Assembly (NCBI RefSeq): GCF_030732065.1
Contig: NZ_JAVBHX010000005.1
Location: forward strand, 216,728 to 280,727
Origin: Oceanimonas aquatica
GTDB lineage: Bacteria > Pseudomonadota > Gammaproteobacteria > Enterobacterales > Aeromonadaceae
Direction of reading: 5' to 3'
DNA: 64,000 bases
Shown: piece by piece, positions 24,877 through 34,137 of the stretch
How the letters are laid out: every line of letters starts with the position of its first letter
How positions within the stretch are numbered: the stretch's first letter is position 1
The notes under the pieces: generated by a model
What the model was told of the DNA's origin: nothing
Databases searched by the model: none
Seen by the model: the letters and a program-made list of their open reading frames with translations, nothing else
Position numbers and translations under genes: made by a program

Positions 24877-25629
24877 TTAGCTCTGGCAGGAGGCGTTGGC
24901 GGCCGCTTGCTGCGCTTTTTCAATGCGGGTGTCGGTGGCCGGGTGGCTGGAGAACAGGCCACCGCCGTTACCGGCGTGCTTCATCAGTTTTTGTTGGGCA
25001 CGCGCGGCGGCGTAGGGGTTCATGCCCAGCTGACACAGCACTTCCACGCCATAGACGTCGGACTCCAGCTCGTCCTGCTGGGAGAACTGGGCACTGAGAA
25101 ACTTGGTGCCAATGTCGCCGTACTGGGACGACGCCAGCGCCCCCACCTTGCCACCGGCGGCCACAGCCGCCTGCTTGGCAGCTTCGGTCAGGTAGGCGGT
25201 CTTGAACTGATTCAGGGAGTGTTCGTATTTCACGTGACCGATCTCGTGGCCGATCACCGCTACCAGCTCGGCGTCATCCATCACGTCCATCAGACCGGAA
25301 TACACGCGCACGGTACCATCGGGCATGGCAAAGGCATTGATCTCGTCGGACTCGTATACCGCAAAGTTCAGCGGGGTGCCGTCAATGCTGGTCAGATCTT
25401 TGGTCAGCCTTGCCAGGCGCTTGCTGTAACGGCTGTTGGCCGGAGACAGCTTGCTCTGGGCGTCCATCTGCTCCGCCGACAGGCTGGCCTGCGCCTGCAG
25501 TTCGGCTTTCGACAGGGTCACGCCCTTAAAGGCGGTCATGCCGGCACCGAGCAGACCGCTGGTGTCGTTGGATACACAGCCGGACAGGCCGGTAACGGCA
25601 ACCAGGGCCGCGATCATGGTTTTTTTCAT
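24877..25629 (-). CDS. loiP: M48-family metalloprotease lipoprotein (LoiP/YggG-like)
   Basis: The 250-residue protein begins MKKTMIAALVAVTGLSGC, a lipoprotein signal with lipobox LSGC; the in-frame ATG ten codons earlier gives no better signal and is not used. The zinc motif HEIGH (AVIGHEIGHVKYEH) and the distal Glu region DELESDVYG are those of M48 peptidases, and SSHPATDTRI is the conserved C-terminal box. LoiP-type proteins act in the periplasm, anchored to the outer membrane, on misfolded or oligomeric proteins. It is monocistronic with a good terminator. Confidence 0.9.
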   Translation of the reverse strand: MKKTMIAALVAVTGLSGCVSNDTSGLLGAGMTAFKGVTLSKAELQAQASLSAEQMDAQSKLSPANSRYSKRLARLTKDLTSIDGTPLNFAVYESDEINAFAMPDGTVRVYSGLMDVMDDAELVAVIGHEIGHVKYEHSLNQFKTAYLTEAAKQAAVAAGGKVGALASSQYGDIGTKFLSAQFSQQDELESDVYGVEVLCQLGMNPYAAARAQQKLMKHAGNGGGLFSSHPATDTRIEKAQQAAANASCQS

Positions 25630-26001
25630 TTTTTGCTCTCTATTTTTTGCTTGCGGCAAGGGGGCACACTTGAGGTAAATTCAGCCCCATATTTGCATAA
25701 TGTTTTGCAAGTGATGCAATCTAAATAAAACAAGACTCACTTGCAACCCATTGTTTGGATTCTGTTGGCGCAAACCTCCCCTGCTTCCATCCCCGAAATA
25801 CCCCACCCAGCGGGCCTCCCAGCACGACAGAGCATCATTTTACCGGTTGGAAACCAAGCAATTAAATTCACCACCAAACAACCAGGAACCAGTTGAATCC
25901 ATCACAAAAACACCACCTGTGTTATTGATCTCTCGCAAAAAAATGGACACAAACAGCGACTATGATTGGCGCCTATTTCATCGCGCCAACGAGGGATGGC
26001 C
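25630..26001. other. 372-bp divergent intergenic region between loiP and the chemoreceptor
   Basis: No gene is supported here. The loiP-proximal part is AT-rich and carries a perfect 10-bp inverted repeat, TTGCAAGTGA at 25705-25714 and TCACTTGCAA at 25737-25746, with a 22-base spacer. This could be a regulator site or a hairpin. The chemoreceptor-proximal part ends with the ribosome site GAGGGA at 25991. No convincing sigma-28 promoter was seen. Confidence 0.6.
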
Positions 26002-27624
26002 ATGCTGAGAAAACTCAAAATCGGACCCAGGTCCATTGTTTCCTTTGGATTACTGGGGGCCATAACCCTGCTGCTGGGGCTGACTGCCATGATGCAGTTT
26101 GGCCGCATCGGTCAGGAAGTGAAGACCATGGCCGATAAGCGCCTTCCCGCCGCCATTCAAGTAGGCGAAATGCGCAGCGGCTTTTTGCTGATCCGCCTCT
26201 ATACCATGAATGCCCTGTTTGCCGACACCGAGCAGCGCCGGCGCGCCGCCCTCACCCGGCTCGATGATCTGGAAAAAGACTTTGAAGCCCACCTGGAGCA
26301 AATGAGCCACCATGTGGAGTCCGCCGAGGGCAAGCAATTGCTGAGCAATATCGTCAGCAGCAAGGCCGACTATGACGAGCTGCATCACCGACTGCTGAAC
26401 ATGCTCAATACCGGCCGGATTGAACAGGCGCAGCTGTTTCGCCATCAGGGCTTTAACGAGCGGGGTCTGAAGGTCAGCACCGACCTCGACCAGCTGGGCG
26501 ATTATCAGAAACGGCGCGCCGATGAGTCGGTCACCATTACCGACAACATCATCTCCTTCTCCAACACCGCCATGACCGCAGCCATTATACTGGCCCTGGC
26601 CCTGGTGGTGACGCTAGCACTGCTGTTCAGCCGCAGCCTGCTGCTGCCCCTTCGCAAGGCGGTGGAAGTGAGCGGCACCATTGCCTCGGGTAACCTTACC
26701 TCCCAATTCGACGATGACGCCAGGGACGAGGCCGGCGACATGATTCGGGCGCTGGCTACCATGCAGCAGCGGCTGAAACAGACCATTCTCGAGATCAACG
26801 ATTCTTCTTCCCAGCTGGCTTCCACCGCCGAAGAGCTAAGCGTGGTCACCGACCAGTCCACCCGCACCCTGCAGCAGCAAAGTGACGAGCTGGAGCAGGC
26901 CGCCACCGCCGTCAACGAAATGACCTCGGCGGTGGAAGAAGTGGCCCGTAACGCCGCCGCCACCTCCCACAACTCCGACACAGCCGATGACAAGGCCCGT
27001 ATCGGCCGCGACAAGGTGACCCACACCATCAACACCGTCTCCGAGCTGGAGCAGGAAATTACCCACACCCGCCAGGGCGTGGAAAGCCTGGCCAATCGGG
27101 TGCGCGACATCGGCAGCGTGCTCGACGTGATCAGGGGCATTGCCGAGCAGACCAACCTGCTGGCGCTGAACGCTGCCATCGAGGCCGCCCGGGCCGGCGA
27201 GTCGGGCCGGGGCTTTGCAGTGGTGGCCGACGAAGTGCGGGCGCTGGCCCATCGCACTCAGGAGTCGACCAAGGAAATCGAGGCGATGATGAACGCCATT
27301 CAGAACGAGACCAACGACACCGTCAGCGCCATTCAGATCAGCACCGAGCGCAGTGTGCAGACCCGGCAAATCGCTCAGGAAGCGGGCGAGGCCTTGCAGC
27401 TCATCGCCGACGCCATCATGCAGATCAACGAGCAGAACCAGACCATCGCCAGCGCCGCGGAAGAGCAGGCCTCGGTATCCCGCGAAGTGGATCGCAATCT
27501 GGTCAATATTCGCGATCTGTCGGTACAGACCTCCGCCGGCGCCAACCAGACCAACGCCTCCAGCAACGATCTGGCCCGCCTGGCCGAGCAGCTCAATAAT
27601 CTGGTGGGCAAGTTTCAGGTTTAA
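26002..27624 (+). CDS. Methyl-accepting chemotaxis protein
   Basis: This chemoreceptor of 540 residues has one N-terminal transmembrane helix (SFGLLGAITLLLGLTAMM), a helical periplasmic domain of about 150 residues resembling four-helix-bundle (4HB) sensors, a second helix (AAIILALALVVTLALLF), a HAMP domain and a long signalling domain. The hairpin tip GIAEQTNLLALNAAIEAARAG is the CheA/CheW contact. The ATG at 26002 is chosen because a GAGGGA ribosome site ends 5 bases before it; two earlier in-frame ATGs are poorly spaced. No C-terminal CheR-tethering pentapeptide is seen (the end is LNNLVGKFQV). Ligand unknown. Confidence 0.93.
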   Translation: MLRKLKIGPRSIVSFGLLGAITLLLGLTAMMQFGRIGQEVKTMADKRLPAAIQVGEMRSGFLLIRLYTMNALFADTEQRRRAALTRLDDLEKDFEAHLEQMSHHVESAEGKQLLSNIVSSKADYDELHHRLLNMLNTGRIEQAQLFRHQGFNERGLKVSTDLDQLGDYQKRRADESVTITDNIISFSNTAMTAAIILALALVVTLALLFSRSLLLPLRKAVEVSGTIASGNLTSQFDDDARDEAGDMIRALATMQQRLKQTILEINDSSSQLASTAEELSVVTDQSTRTLQQQSDELEQAATAVNEMTSAVEEVARNAAATSHNSDTADDKARIGRDKVTHTINTVSELEQEITHTRQGVESLANRVRDIGSVLDVIRGIAEQTNLLALNAAIEAARAGESGRGFAVVADEVRALAHRTQESTKEIEAMMNAIQNETNDTVSAIQISTERSVQTRQIAQEAGEALQLIADAIMQINEQNQTIASAAEEQASVSREVDRNLVNIRDLSVQTSAGANQTNASSNDLARLAEQLNNLVGKFQV

Positions 27625-27655
27625 TGCTTACCGCGAAAGAACGACCAATGACGAA

Positions 27656-27677
27656 AGCCCGCGATGCGGGCTTTTTT
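27656..27677 (+). terminator. Rho-independent terminator of the chemoreceptor gene
   Basis: The stem GCCCGC (27657-27662) pairs with GCGGGC (27666-27671) around a 3-base loop and is followed by six T residues. It lies 32 bases downstream of the stop. Confidence 0.85.
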
Positions 27678-27707
27678 ATACGCAGGCCATCACCTTCAGC
27701 AGCATGG

Positions 27708-27728
27708 ATTCCGGGTTAAGCCCGGTAT
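27708..27728. repeat. ATTCCGGG/CCCGGTAT palindrome of the dispersed family
   Basis: GGATTCCGGGTTAAGCCCGG followed by TATGA is a slightly degenerate member of the ATTCCGG palindromes seen at 6789 and 14190. It sits between the convergent chemoreceptor and SirB2 genes. Confidence 0.6.
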
Positions 27729-27782
27729 GACTGTGTGTTAAACCCGGCATTTCCCCACCCGGTCCCCGAGCACGGGCGGCTG

Positions 27783-28160
27783 TTATCCCAGCAGCAAGGG
27801 AGTATGGCTTTTGGCAATCAACAGCATGGTTGCAAACAAGCCGCAGCTAATTCCCGCCAGCACATAACGCTGCCTGGCAGGGGCCACTGGCCTGAACGCC
27901 AGCATGGCAACGGCAACATAGGCAACCAGAAGCAGTAATTTCTCGGTTAACCAGGCATCGGTAACCGGGTATTGCCCGATCACCAAACACAAGCCAAGAG
28001 CACTGATCAGCATCAGCAGGGTCACCACTTTATGGGCCTTCAATGCCAGCGCATTGTGCAACCGTGCCGAACCGGTGACTCCCCACCAGGTACGCAACAC
28101 AAAACTTAAAAACCCGAGCACAACAAGCACCAGATGCGCCTTGAGTAACAGCTGATACAT
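27783..28160 (-). CDS. SirB2-family inner-membrane protein
   Basis: This 125-residue hydrophobic protein has four predicted helices and opens MYQLLLKAHLVLVVLGFLSF. The paired KAH motifs (residues about 7-9 and 41-43, in LKAHKVVTLLML) and the short WLTEKLLLL stretch match the SirB2 family, first noted as an invasion-gene regulator in Salmonella but of unknown biochemical role. It appears to be a single gene between repeats. Confidence 0.8.
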   Translation of the reverse strand: MYQLLLKAHLVLVVLGFLSFVLRTWWGVTGSARLHNALALKAHKVVTLLMLISALGLCLVIGQYPVTDAWLTEKLLLLVAYVAVAMLAFRPVAPARQRYVLAGISCGLFATMLLIAKSHTPLLLG

Positions 28161-28294
28161 ACGACTTCCTTATCCTCTTGAACCTCAAAAAAGAATGTTA
28201 AATTATTGTAATGACAACAAATCAACATTGATCCATATCAAGCGTGAAGGTGAAAACAGATAAGCGGCCACCGGCTGAGAGGCCGAATGAGCAA

Positions 28295-28316
28295 ATGCCG
28301 GCTCAAAGGCCGGCAT
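28295..28316. repeat. ATGCCGGC/GCCGGCAT palindrome downstream of the NSS transporter
   Basis: A perfect 8-bp inverted repeat with a 6-base loop lies 33 bases past the NSS transporter stop. No long U-run follows on the minus strand, so it looks more like another dispersed palindrome than a classical terminator, although it may protect the transcript 3' end. Confidence 0.55.
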
Positions 28317-28348
28317 CAGTAGCAGTATGATCGGGCTGACGGTGAGTT

Positions 28349-29725
28349 TTACTTCAGATTGAAATAAAACACGATCAGCAGGGCGATGGGGGAAAGGTAG
28401 CGGATCACCGGGTACCACAGCCGGTGCCAGCCGCCCAGCTCGGCGGCCGAGTGCGCCGGCTTCATTTTCCAGCCCACAAAGCAGGCGGTAAACAAGGCGC
28501 CCAGGGGCATCATGATATTGGCGGTGAGGTAGTCGTACAGATCGAACAGCGTCTTGCCCTCAAAGCGCGCAAACATGTCGAGGGGAGTAAAGCCGGACCA
28601 TTCGTTCAGCGACAGCACTGTGGTAATGCCCACCAGCCAGGCCACCAAGCCGCCGCCGATGGCCGCCTTCACCCGACTTACGCCTTTTTCGTTCAGGTAA
28701 CTCACCAGCGACTCCAGCATGGAGATGGACGAGCTCCAGGCTGCGAACAGAAGCAGCACAAAGAACAGGGTGGCAAAGAAGCTGCCACCGGGCATCTGGC
28801 CAAAGGCAACCGGCAGGGTCACAAAAATCAGTCCGGGCCCAGCCCCCGGCTCCAGGCCATTGGCAAACACGACGGGGAAAATGGCCAGCCCCGCCAGCAG
28901 GGCCACGCCGGTGTCCATGATCGCCACCACCACGGAAGTGCGGGCGATGGACACCTCCTTTTTCAGGTAGGCGCCGTAGGCCATCATGGCGCCGCTGGCC
29001 AGACTCAGGGTAAAGAAGGCATGGCCCAGCGCCACCAGCACCGCCTCGGCGGTGAGCGCGGAAAAATCGGGCCGGAACAGGAAGGCGGCCGCCTCGCCGA
29101 AATGCCCCGTGGTCATGGCATAGCCCACCAGGATCAGCAGCAGCACAAACAGCGCCGGCATCAGCTTGGTGACCGCCCGCTCCAGGCCATGGCGCACGCC
29201 GCCGGCGGACACCAGCACCGTCAATCCCATAAACACCGAGTGCCACAACAGCAACTCGCCGGGAGACGCCAGCAGTCCTTCAAACAGGGCGCCGGTATCG
29301 TCCGCCGAGATGCCGCCAAACTCGCCACTGGCTGCCGACACGATATAGGGCATGGTCCAGCCGGCAATCACGCTGTAAAAGGACAGGATCAAAAATGCCG
29401 CCAGGGTGGCCATGATACCCACGCCCACCCAGCCCTGGCTGCGCCCCTCACTGGCTGCCACCCGCTCCATGGTGCCGATGGGACTACGGCCGCCACGGCG
29501 GCCCAGCATGACTTCCGCCATCATCAGCGGCAGGCCGATCACGGCGATACAGGCCAGATACACCAGCACAAAGGCGCCGCCGCCGTTTTCACCGGTGATA
29601 TAAGGGAACTTCCAGATATTGCCGAGTCCGACCGCCGAGCCGACCGCCGCCATGATAAAGGCAAACCGGCTGGACCACTGGGCCGGACGAGCACCGGCCT
29701 CATGCACACTGTTAACCACACCCAC
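28349..29725 (-). CDS. Sodium-dependent transporter, NSS/SNF family
   Basis: This 458-residue carrier has 11-12 hydrophobic segments. The N-terminal signature GSAVGLGNIWKFPYITGENG holds the unwound TM1 sodium and substrate site of LeuT-type transporters. Later segments include SGAMMAYGAYL and an SSSISMLES stretch corresponding to TM8. The substrate is probably an amino acid; hppD lies just upstream on the same strand (131 bases away), so an aromatic amino acid is a fair guess but only inference. Confidence 0.9.
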   Translation of the reverse strand: MGVVNSVHEAGARPAQWSSRFAFIMAAVGSAVGLGNIWKFPYITGENGGGAFVLVYLACIAVIGLPLMMAEVMLGRRGGRSPIGTMERVAASEGRSQGWVGVGIMATLAAFLILSFYSVIAGWTMPYIVSAASGEFGGISADDTGALFEGLLASPGELLLWHSVFMGLTVLVSAGGVRHGLERAVTKLMPALFVLLLILVGYAMTTGHFGEAAAFLFRPDFSALTAEAVLVALGHAFFTLSLASGAMMAYGAYLKKEVSIARTSVVVAIMDTGVALLAGLAIFPVVFANGLEPGAGPGLIFVTLPVAFGQMPGGSFFATLFFVLLLFAAWSSSISMLESLVSYLNEKGVSRVKAAIGGGLVAWLVGITTVLSLNEWSGFTPLDMFARFEGKTLFDLYDYLTANIMMPLGALFTACFVGWKMKPAHSAAELGGWHRLWYPVIRYLSPIALLIVFYFNLK

Positions 29726-29856
29726 TCCGTTCTTGTTTTAGCCTGTTGGCAACATCAGCCACCCCGGCTAAAGGTGTAAAGAATGGCTGACAGCATGTCC
29801 TGCTATTTTGCCACCTTGGGCTCAAATAAAAAACGGCCTGGGTTAAAAAGTGGAGA

Positions 29857-30930
29857 TTATTCCGCCTTCAGCACACCTCTGCGTATCTGATCCTCCTCAA
29901 TGGATTCAAACAATGCCTGAAAATTGCCCTCGCCAAAGCCTTCATTACCCTTGCGCTGAATGATTTCAAAGAAAATGGGGCCGATGACGGTGTCGGTAAA
30001 GATCTGCAACAACAGCCCCTGGGTAGGGGCGCCGTCCATCAGAATGCGGTTTTTTTGCAGCCGGGACAGGTCTTCGCCGTGACCGGGCAGGCGCGCATCC
30101 AGACGCTCGTAATAGGTATCGGGCGTGTCCATAAAGCCCATGCCGCCAGCGCGCAGCTGCTCCACTGTGCGGTAGATGTCATCGGTCCCAAGCGCAATGT
30201 GCTGAATACCCTCACCTTTATACTGACGCAGAAATTCCTCGATCTGGCTGCGTTCGTCGGACGATTCATTGATGGGAATGCGAATTTTGCCGCAGGGGCT
30301 GGTCATGGCCCGGGAGCGCAGCCCGGTGAGCTTGCCTTCGATGTCGAAATAGCGAATCTCCCGAAAATTGAACAGCCGCTGGTAAAAGCCGGCCCAGGTG
30401 TCCATGTGTCCTTGAGCCACGTTGTGAGTGAGGTGGTCGATATAGGTGAGCCCCACGCCTTTGGGGTGGCGATCCACGCCTTCCACCGGCCGAAAATCCA
30501 CGTCGTAGATACTGTGATCGCCATAGCGGTCCACCAGGTAAATCAGCGAGCCGCCAATGCCCTCGATGGCCGGAATTTGCAGCTCCATGGGGCCGGCGCC
30601 GGACGGCACCACTTTGGCACCATCGGCCTGCAAACGGCGAAGGGCGGCGGCGGCGTCTTTCACGCGAAACGCCATGGCATTGGCGCAGGGGCCGTGGCTC
30701 TGGGCAAATCGCGCTGCCTGGCTGTCGGGCTCGGCATTAAGAATAAAATTGATGTCGCCCTGGCGGTACAGGGTCACCTTCTTGCTGCGATGGTGCGACA
30801 CGGCCACGAACCCCAACCGTTCAAACAGCTGCGCCAGCCGCTCGGGCTCGGTGGAGGCATACTCCACAAATTCAAAACCATCGGTCCCCAGCGGGTTTTC
30901 CCACAGGCCCTTGTTGTTGCTGGCTGCCAT
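29857..30930 (-). CDS. hppD: 4-Hydroxyphenylpyruvate dioxygenase
   Basis: This 357-residue Fe(II) enzyme converts 4-hydroxyphenylpyruvate to homogentisate in tyrosine degradation. The facial triad is visible: His in YIDHLTHNV, His in [12 protein letters not shown], and Glu in [19 protein letters not shown], which is also the C-terminal product-region motif. A strong ribosome site (GGAGGG) precedes the ATG. Together with phhA/phhB it supports Phe-Tyr catabolism, but no homogentisate dioxygenase was found in this window. Confidence 0.95.
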   Translation of the reverse strand: MAASNNKGLWENPLGTDGFEFVEYASTEPERLAQLFERLGFVAVSHHRSKKVTLYRQGDINFILNAEPDSQAARFAQSHGPCANAMAFRVKDAAAALRRLQADGAKVVPSGAGPMELQIPAIEGIGGSLIYLVDRYGDHSIYDVDFRPVEGVDRHPKGVGLTYIDHLTHNVAQGHMDTWAGFYQRLFNFREIRYFDIEGKLTGLRSRAMTSPCGKIRIPINESSDERSQIEEFLRQYKGEGIQHIALGTDDIYRTVEQLRAGGMGFMDTPDTYYERLDARLPGHGEDLSRLQKNRILMDGAPTQGLLLQIFTDTVIGPIFFEIIQRKGNEGFGEGNFQALFESIEEDQIRRGVLKAE

Positions 30931-31028
30931 GACGCCCTCCTTTTACCCCGGATGTTGCAACATTAAGTATATGAACGAGGGGCATTCAGATGCGGGAGAC
31001 GTGGAAAACGGGTGTAAAGAAATCATGA

Positions 31029-31067
31029 CAAAAACAGCAAGGCCGCCTTATCAAAAGTGATAAAGCG
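31029..31067 (-). terminator. Probable terminator of the peptide-type importer operon
   Basis: Downstream of the last ATPase gene, a 10-bp stem (31044-31053 with 31058-31067, loop of four) is followed on the minus strand by a GC patch and then a short T-run (plus-strand A residues about 31029-31034). The U-run is displaced, so the call is moderate. Confidence 0.55.
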
Positions 31068-31114
31068 ACCCTGGAACATGAAGCATCAGCCCTGGAACAA
31101 GGCTGATGTCCTGA

Positions 31115-32122
31115 TCAGTCCACGGCCAGTGGATGGTGACAGGCGACCTGCTGGGTATCACTGATATTTTGCGCCTGTGGTGAAGCCTGCCGGCACTGGT
31201 CGGTGGCAAAGGCACACCTTGGGTTGAAGGCACAGCCGGGCGGTGGCGAAATCGGGTTGGGTACCTCGCCGGTAACCGGGGTACGCTCCTTGTGGATCAC
31301 GTCCATGCTGGGAATGGCGTCCATCAGCATGCGCGTGTAGGGATGGCGGGGGCGATTGAACACCTCCTCCACCGTGCCTACCTCCACCAGCCGGCCCAGG
31401 TACATGATGCCAACCCGATCGGAGAAGTGGGACACCACCGACATGTCGTGGCTGATAAATAGATAAGTCAGTCCCAGCTCGTCCTGCAAATCCTTCATCA
31501 GATTGAGTACCTGGGCCTGTACCGACACATCCAGTGCCGAAGTAGGCTCATCGCAGACCAGAAACTCCGGCTCGCCGGCCAGCGCCCGGGCGATGGAAAT
31601 GCGCTGGCGCTGGCCACCGGAAAACTCATGGGGAAACTTCTCCATGTCCGACGCCGCCAGGCCCACCTGCTCCAGCAGCTGGCCGACCCGTTTCTTGCCT
31701 TCTTCCCGGTTTTTGATAAGACCGAACAGCACCAGCGGCTCGGCAATGATCCGCTCGACCTTCCAGCGAGGATTGAGGCTGGCAAAGGGATCCTGAAAGA
31801 TCATCTGACAGCGGCGACGAATGTGCTGGCGCTGCTCCCGGGTAGCGTCGGCCAGTACGGTGCCTTCATAGCTTATGGTGCCGTCGGTGGGCTCATACAG
31901 CCCGGACAACAACCGCGCCACCGTTGACTTGCCACAGCCCGACTCACCCACCAGGCTGAAGGTTTCGCCCCGGCGAACGCTGAAGTCGATACCGCGTACG
32001 GCATGCACATAGGTCTTTTCCGCACCGTTCAGCAGTCGGTGTATAAAGGGTTTGGAGATATCAAACTTGATATGCAGATTTTGTACATCCAGCAGACTGC
32101 TTTCCTTGATCATCTCGCTCAT
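31115..32122 (-). CDS. Peptide/opine-type ABC importer ATPase (DppF/OppF-like)
   Basis: Second ATPase of the importer, 335 residues from the ATG at 32122. That start overlaps the previous stop by four bases (ATGA); the frame extends further upstream but this lies inside the other ATPase. Walker A is GESGCGKST, signature [10 protein letters not shown], Walker [13 protein letters not shown]. The C-terminal oligopeptide-type extension with the Cys-rich box [15 protein letters not shown] is present. It would hydrolyse ATP at the inner membrane together with its DppD-like partner. Confidence 0.92.
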   Translation of the reverse strand: MSEMIKESSLLDVQNLHIKFDISKPFIHRLLNGAEKTYVHAVRGIDFSVRRGETFSLVGESGCGKSTVARLLSGLYEPTDGTISYEGTVLADATREQRQHIRRRCQMIFQDPFASLNPRWKVERIIAEPLVLFGLIKNREEGKKRVGQLLEQVGLAASDMEKFPHEFSGGQRQRISIARALAGEPEFLVCDEPTSALDVSVQAQVLNLMKDLQDELGLTYLFISHDMSVVSHFSDRVGIMYLGRLVEVGTVEEVFNRPRHPYTRMLMDAIPSMDVIHKERTPVTGEVPNPISPPPGCAFNPRCAFATDQCRQASPQAQNISDTQQVACHHPLAVD

Positions 32123-33120
32123 GACACCAACTCCTCTTCCATCACTTTCAGACACGCCACCCGGGAGTCTCCCACCGCCTTCAGTGCCGGCTCCTGCTGC
32201 CGGCACTCGGCACTGCTGTTGGGGCAGCGCGGATTAAAGGCACAGCCCTGAGGAATGGCATTCAACCGGGGCATGGATCCGGGGATCTGGGACAACCGCT
32301 GCTCCCGAACCCCGATACGGGGAATGGAGCTCATCAGCCCCGCCGTGTAAGGGTGGCTGGGCGACTTGAGCACCGCCTCGACCGGGCCGATTTCCACCAG
32401 CCTGCCGGCGTACATGACCGCCACCCGGTCACAGATCTCGGCGATCACCCCCATGTCGTGGGTCACCAGCATGACCGAGGCATTATGATTTTTACACAGC
32501 CGGCGCAGCAGCTGCAGCACCTGGGCCTGTACCGACACATCCAGCGCCGTGGTCGGCTCGTCGGCGATGATCACCCTGGGCTCGACGCAGAGCGCCAGGG
32601 CAATCACGATACGCTGACGCATACCGCCGGAAAACTGGTGCGGGTATTGGTCAATACGCTGCTCTGCCGCCGGTATGCCCACCTCCTTCATCAGATCCAG
32701 CGCCTTTTGCCGGGCCTGAGCATAAGACAGCGGCAGGTGGGTCTGAATGGTTTCAATCAGCTGCTTGCCCACCGTCAGTACCGGGTTCAGACTGGTCAGC
32801 GGATCCTGAAAAATGGCACCGATCTCCTTCCCCCGCAGCAGCCGGCGCTGCTCTTCGTCGAGGTTGTCGATACGCTTGCCGTGAAGGCGGATTTCACCAC
32901 CGCTGATGCGTCCCGGGGCTTCCAGCAAACCTGTGATGGCTGAGCCGGTCAACGACTTGCCTGCCCCCGACTCGCCTACTACACCCAGGATCTCGCCCTG
33001 ACGCATGTCAAAGGTGGCATGCTGAATCGCCTTCAGGTTGCCCTTGCGGTGCAGGAACTCGATACAGAGATCATCGACCTCCAGAATCACCTCACCGCGA
33101 TTGTCCTTAACCTTGTTCAT
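32119..33120 (-). CDS. Peptide/opine-type ABC importer ATPase (DppD/OppD-like)
   Basis: First ATPase of the importer, 333 residues from MNKVKDNRGEVILEV at 33120; the upstream in-frame extension lacks family similarity and overlaps the permease gene. Walker A GESGAGKS, signature FSGGMRQRIVIA, Walker B VIIADEPTTALD, and C-terminal box [15 protein letters not shown]. It lies 10 bases after the permease stop, within an operon in the order binding protein, two permeases, two ATPases. Confidence 0.92.
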   Translation of the reverse strand: MNKVKDNRGEVILEVDDLCIEFLHRKGNLKAIQHATFDMRQGEILGVVGESGAGKSLTGSAITGLLEAPGRISGGEIRLHGKRIDNLDEEQRRLLRGKEIGAIFQDPLTSLNPVLTVGKQLIETIQTHLPLSYAQARQKALDLMKEVGIPAAEQRIDQYPHQFSGGMRQRIVIALALCVEPRVIIADEPTTALDVSVQAQVLQLLRRLCKNHNASVMLVTHDMGVIAEICDRVAVMYAGRLVEIGPVEAVLKSPSHPYTAGLMSSIPRIGVREQRLSQIPGSMPRLNAIPQGCAFNPRCPNSSAECRQQEPALKAVGDSRVACLKVMEEELVS

Positions 33121-33130
33121 TGACTTCTCC

Positions 33131-34114
33131 TTAACGCAGCTTGGGATTGAGGGCGTCGCGCAGCCAGTCACCTACCAGGTTGACCGACAGGGCTAGCACG
33201 ACCAGCACCAGTGACGGGAACAACACCACCCACCACTGCCCCGAGAACAGGTACTTGTTGCCTTCGTTGATCAGGGTACCCAGTGACGGCTGATGAGGGG
33301 GCATGCCGACACCGAGGAACGACAGCGTGGCCTCGGTCAGCACCGCCAGCGCCAGGTGCAGGGTGGCAAGCACCAGTACCGGGCTGAGCACGTTGGGCAA
33401 AATATGCAGGAACATGATGCGCATGTTGCTACTGCCCATCACCCGGGCGGCCTGCACATATTCCTTGTTACCTTCCAGCAGGGTGCAGCCACGCACGGTA
33501 CGGGCATACTGCATCCAGCCGGTGAGAGTGATGGAAATCACTATGATGTAGACTGCCATCTGATCGTGCATTTCCTGGGGCAGCAGGCCACGGGCAGCAC
33601 CGCTTACCAGCAAGGCAAACATGATGGTGGGGAAGCTCAGCATGGCGTCGGCCATTCGCATGATCAGGGCGTCGATTACGCCACCGAAGTAACCACTGAT
33701 GACCCCCAGTGTTACCCCCAGCGCCATGGCACACAGCACGCTGATAAAACCGACAATCAGCGACACCTGCAGGCCGTGCAGGATCAATGAGTACACGTCA
33801 CGGCCCTGAATGTCGGTACCCAGCCAGAACCGGGCCTCACCGCCTGCCACCCAGGAAGGCGGCAGTTCGGAGTCCATCAGGTCAAAGGCGGTCATGTCGA
33901 AGGGATCGTAATGCGAAAACAAAGAGGCGCCGATACCGGCAAACAACAACAGCACCAGTACTGTGCTGGCAAACAACGTCAGCCTGGAGGTGCGGAAATT
34001 ATAGGCGATGTCGCTGTCCCAGGCCGCCAGCAGCCGCTGCCATACTTTTTTCAGCCCCCCGGCATGAGGGCTGTTCGGGGCGCTCAGCGCCACCTTGGTG
34101 GTATTGATAGCCAT
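33131..34114 (-). CDS. Peptide/opine-type ABC importer permease (DppC/OppC-like)
   Basis: This 327-residue permease has an N-terminal cytoplasmic stretch, a first helix (LFASTVLVLLLFAGIGASLF), the conserved LGTDIQGRDVYSLILHG of OppC-type proteins, and the EAA loop YVQAARVMGSSNMRIMFLHILPN. It forms the membrane channel with the upstream DppB-like permease. Confidence 0.92.
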   Translation of the reverse strand: MAINTTKVALSAPNSPHAGGLKKVWQRLLAAWDSDIAYNFRTSRLTLFASTVLVLLLFAGIGASLFSHYDPFDMTAFDLMDSELPPSWVAGGEARFWLGTDIQGRDVYSLILHGLQVSLIVGFISVLCAMALGVTLGVISGYFGGVIDALIMRMADAMLSFPTIMFALLVSGAARGLLPQEMHDQMAVYIIVISITLTGWMQYARTVRGCTLLEGNKEYVQAARVMGSSNMRIMFLHILPNVLSPVLVLATLHLALAVLTEATLSFLGVGMPPHQPSLGTLINEGNKYLFSGQWWVVLFPSLVLVVLALSVNLVGDWLRDALNPKLR

Positions 34115-34137
34115 ACGTTACCTCGTCCTTGTGTTAA

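Noticed and set aside
28424..29779. 451-codon plus-strand frame opposite the NSS transporter
   Set aside because: It is His/Gln/Gly-rich with no domain; antisense shadow.
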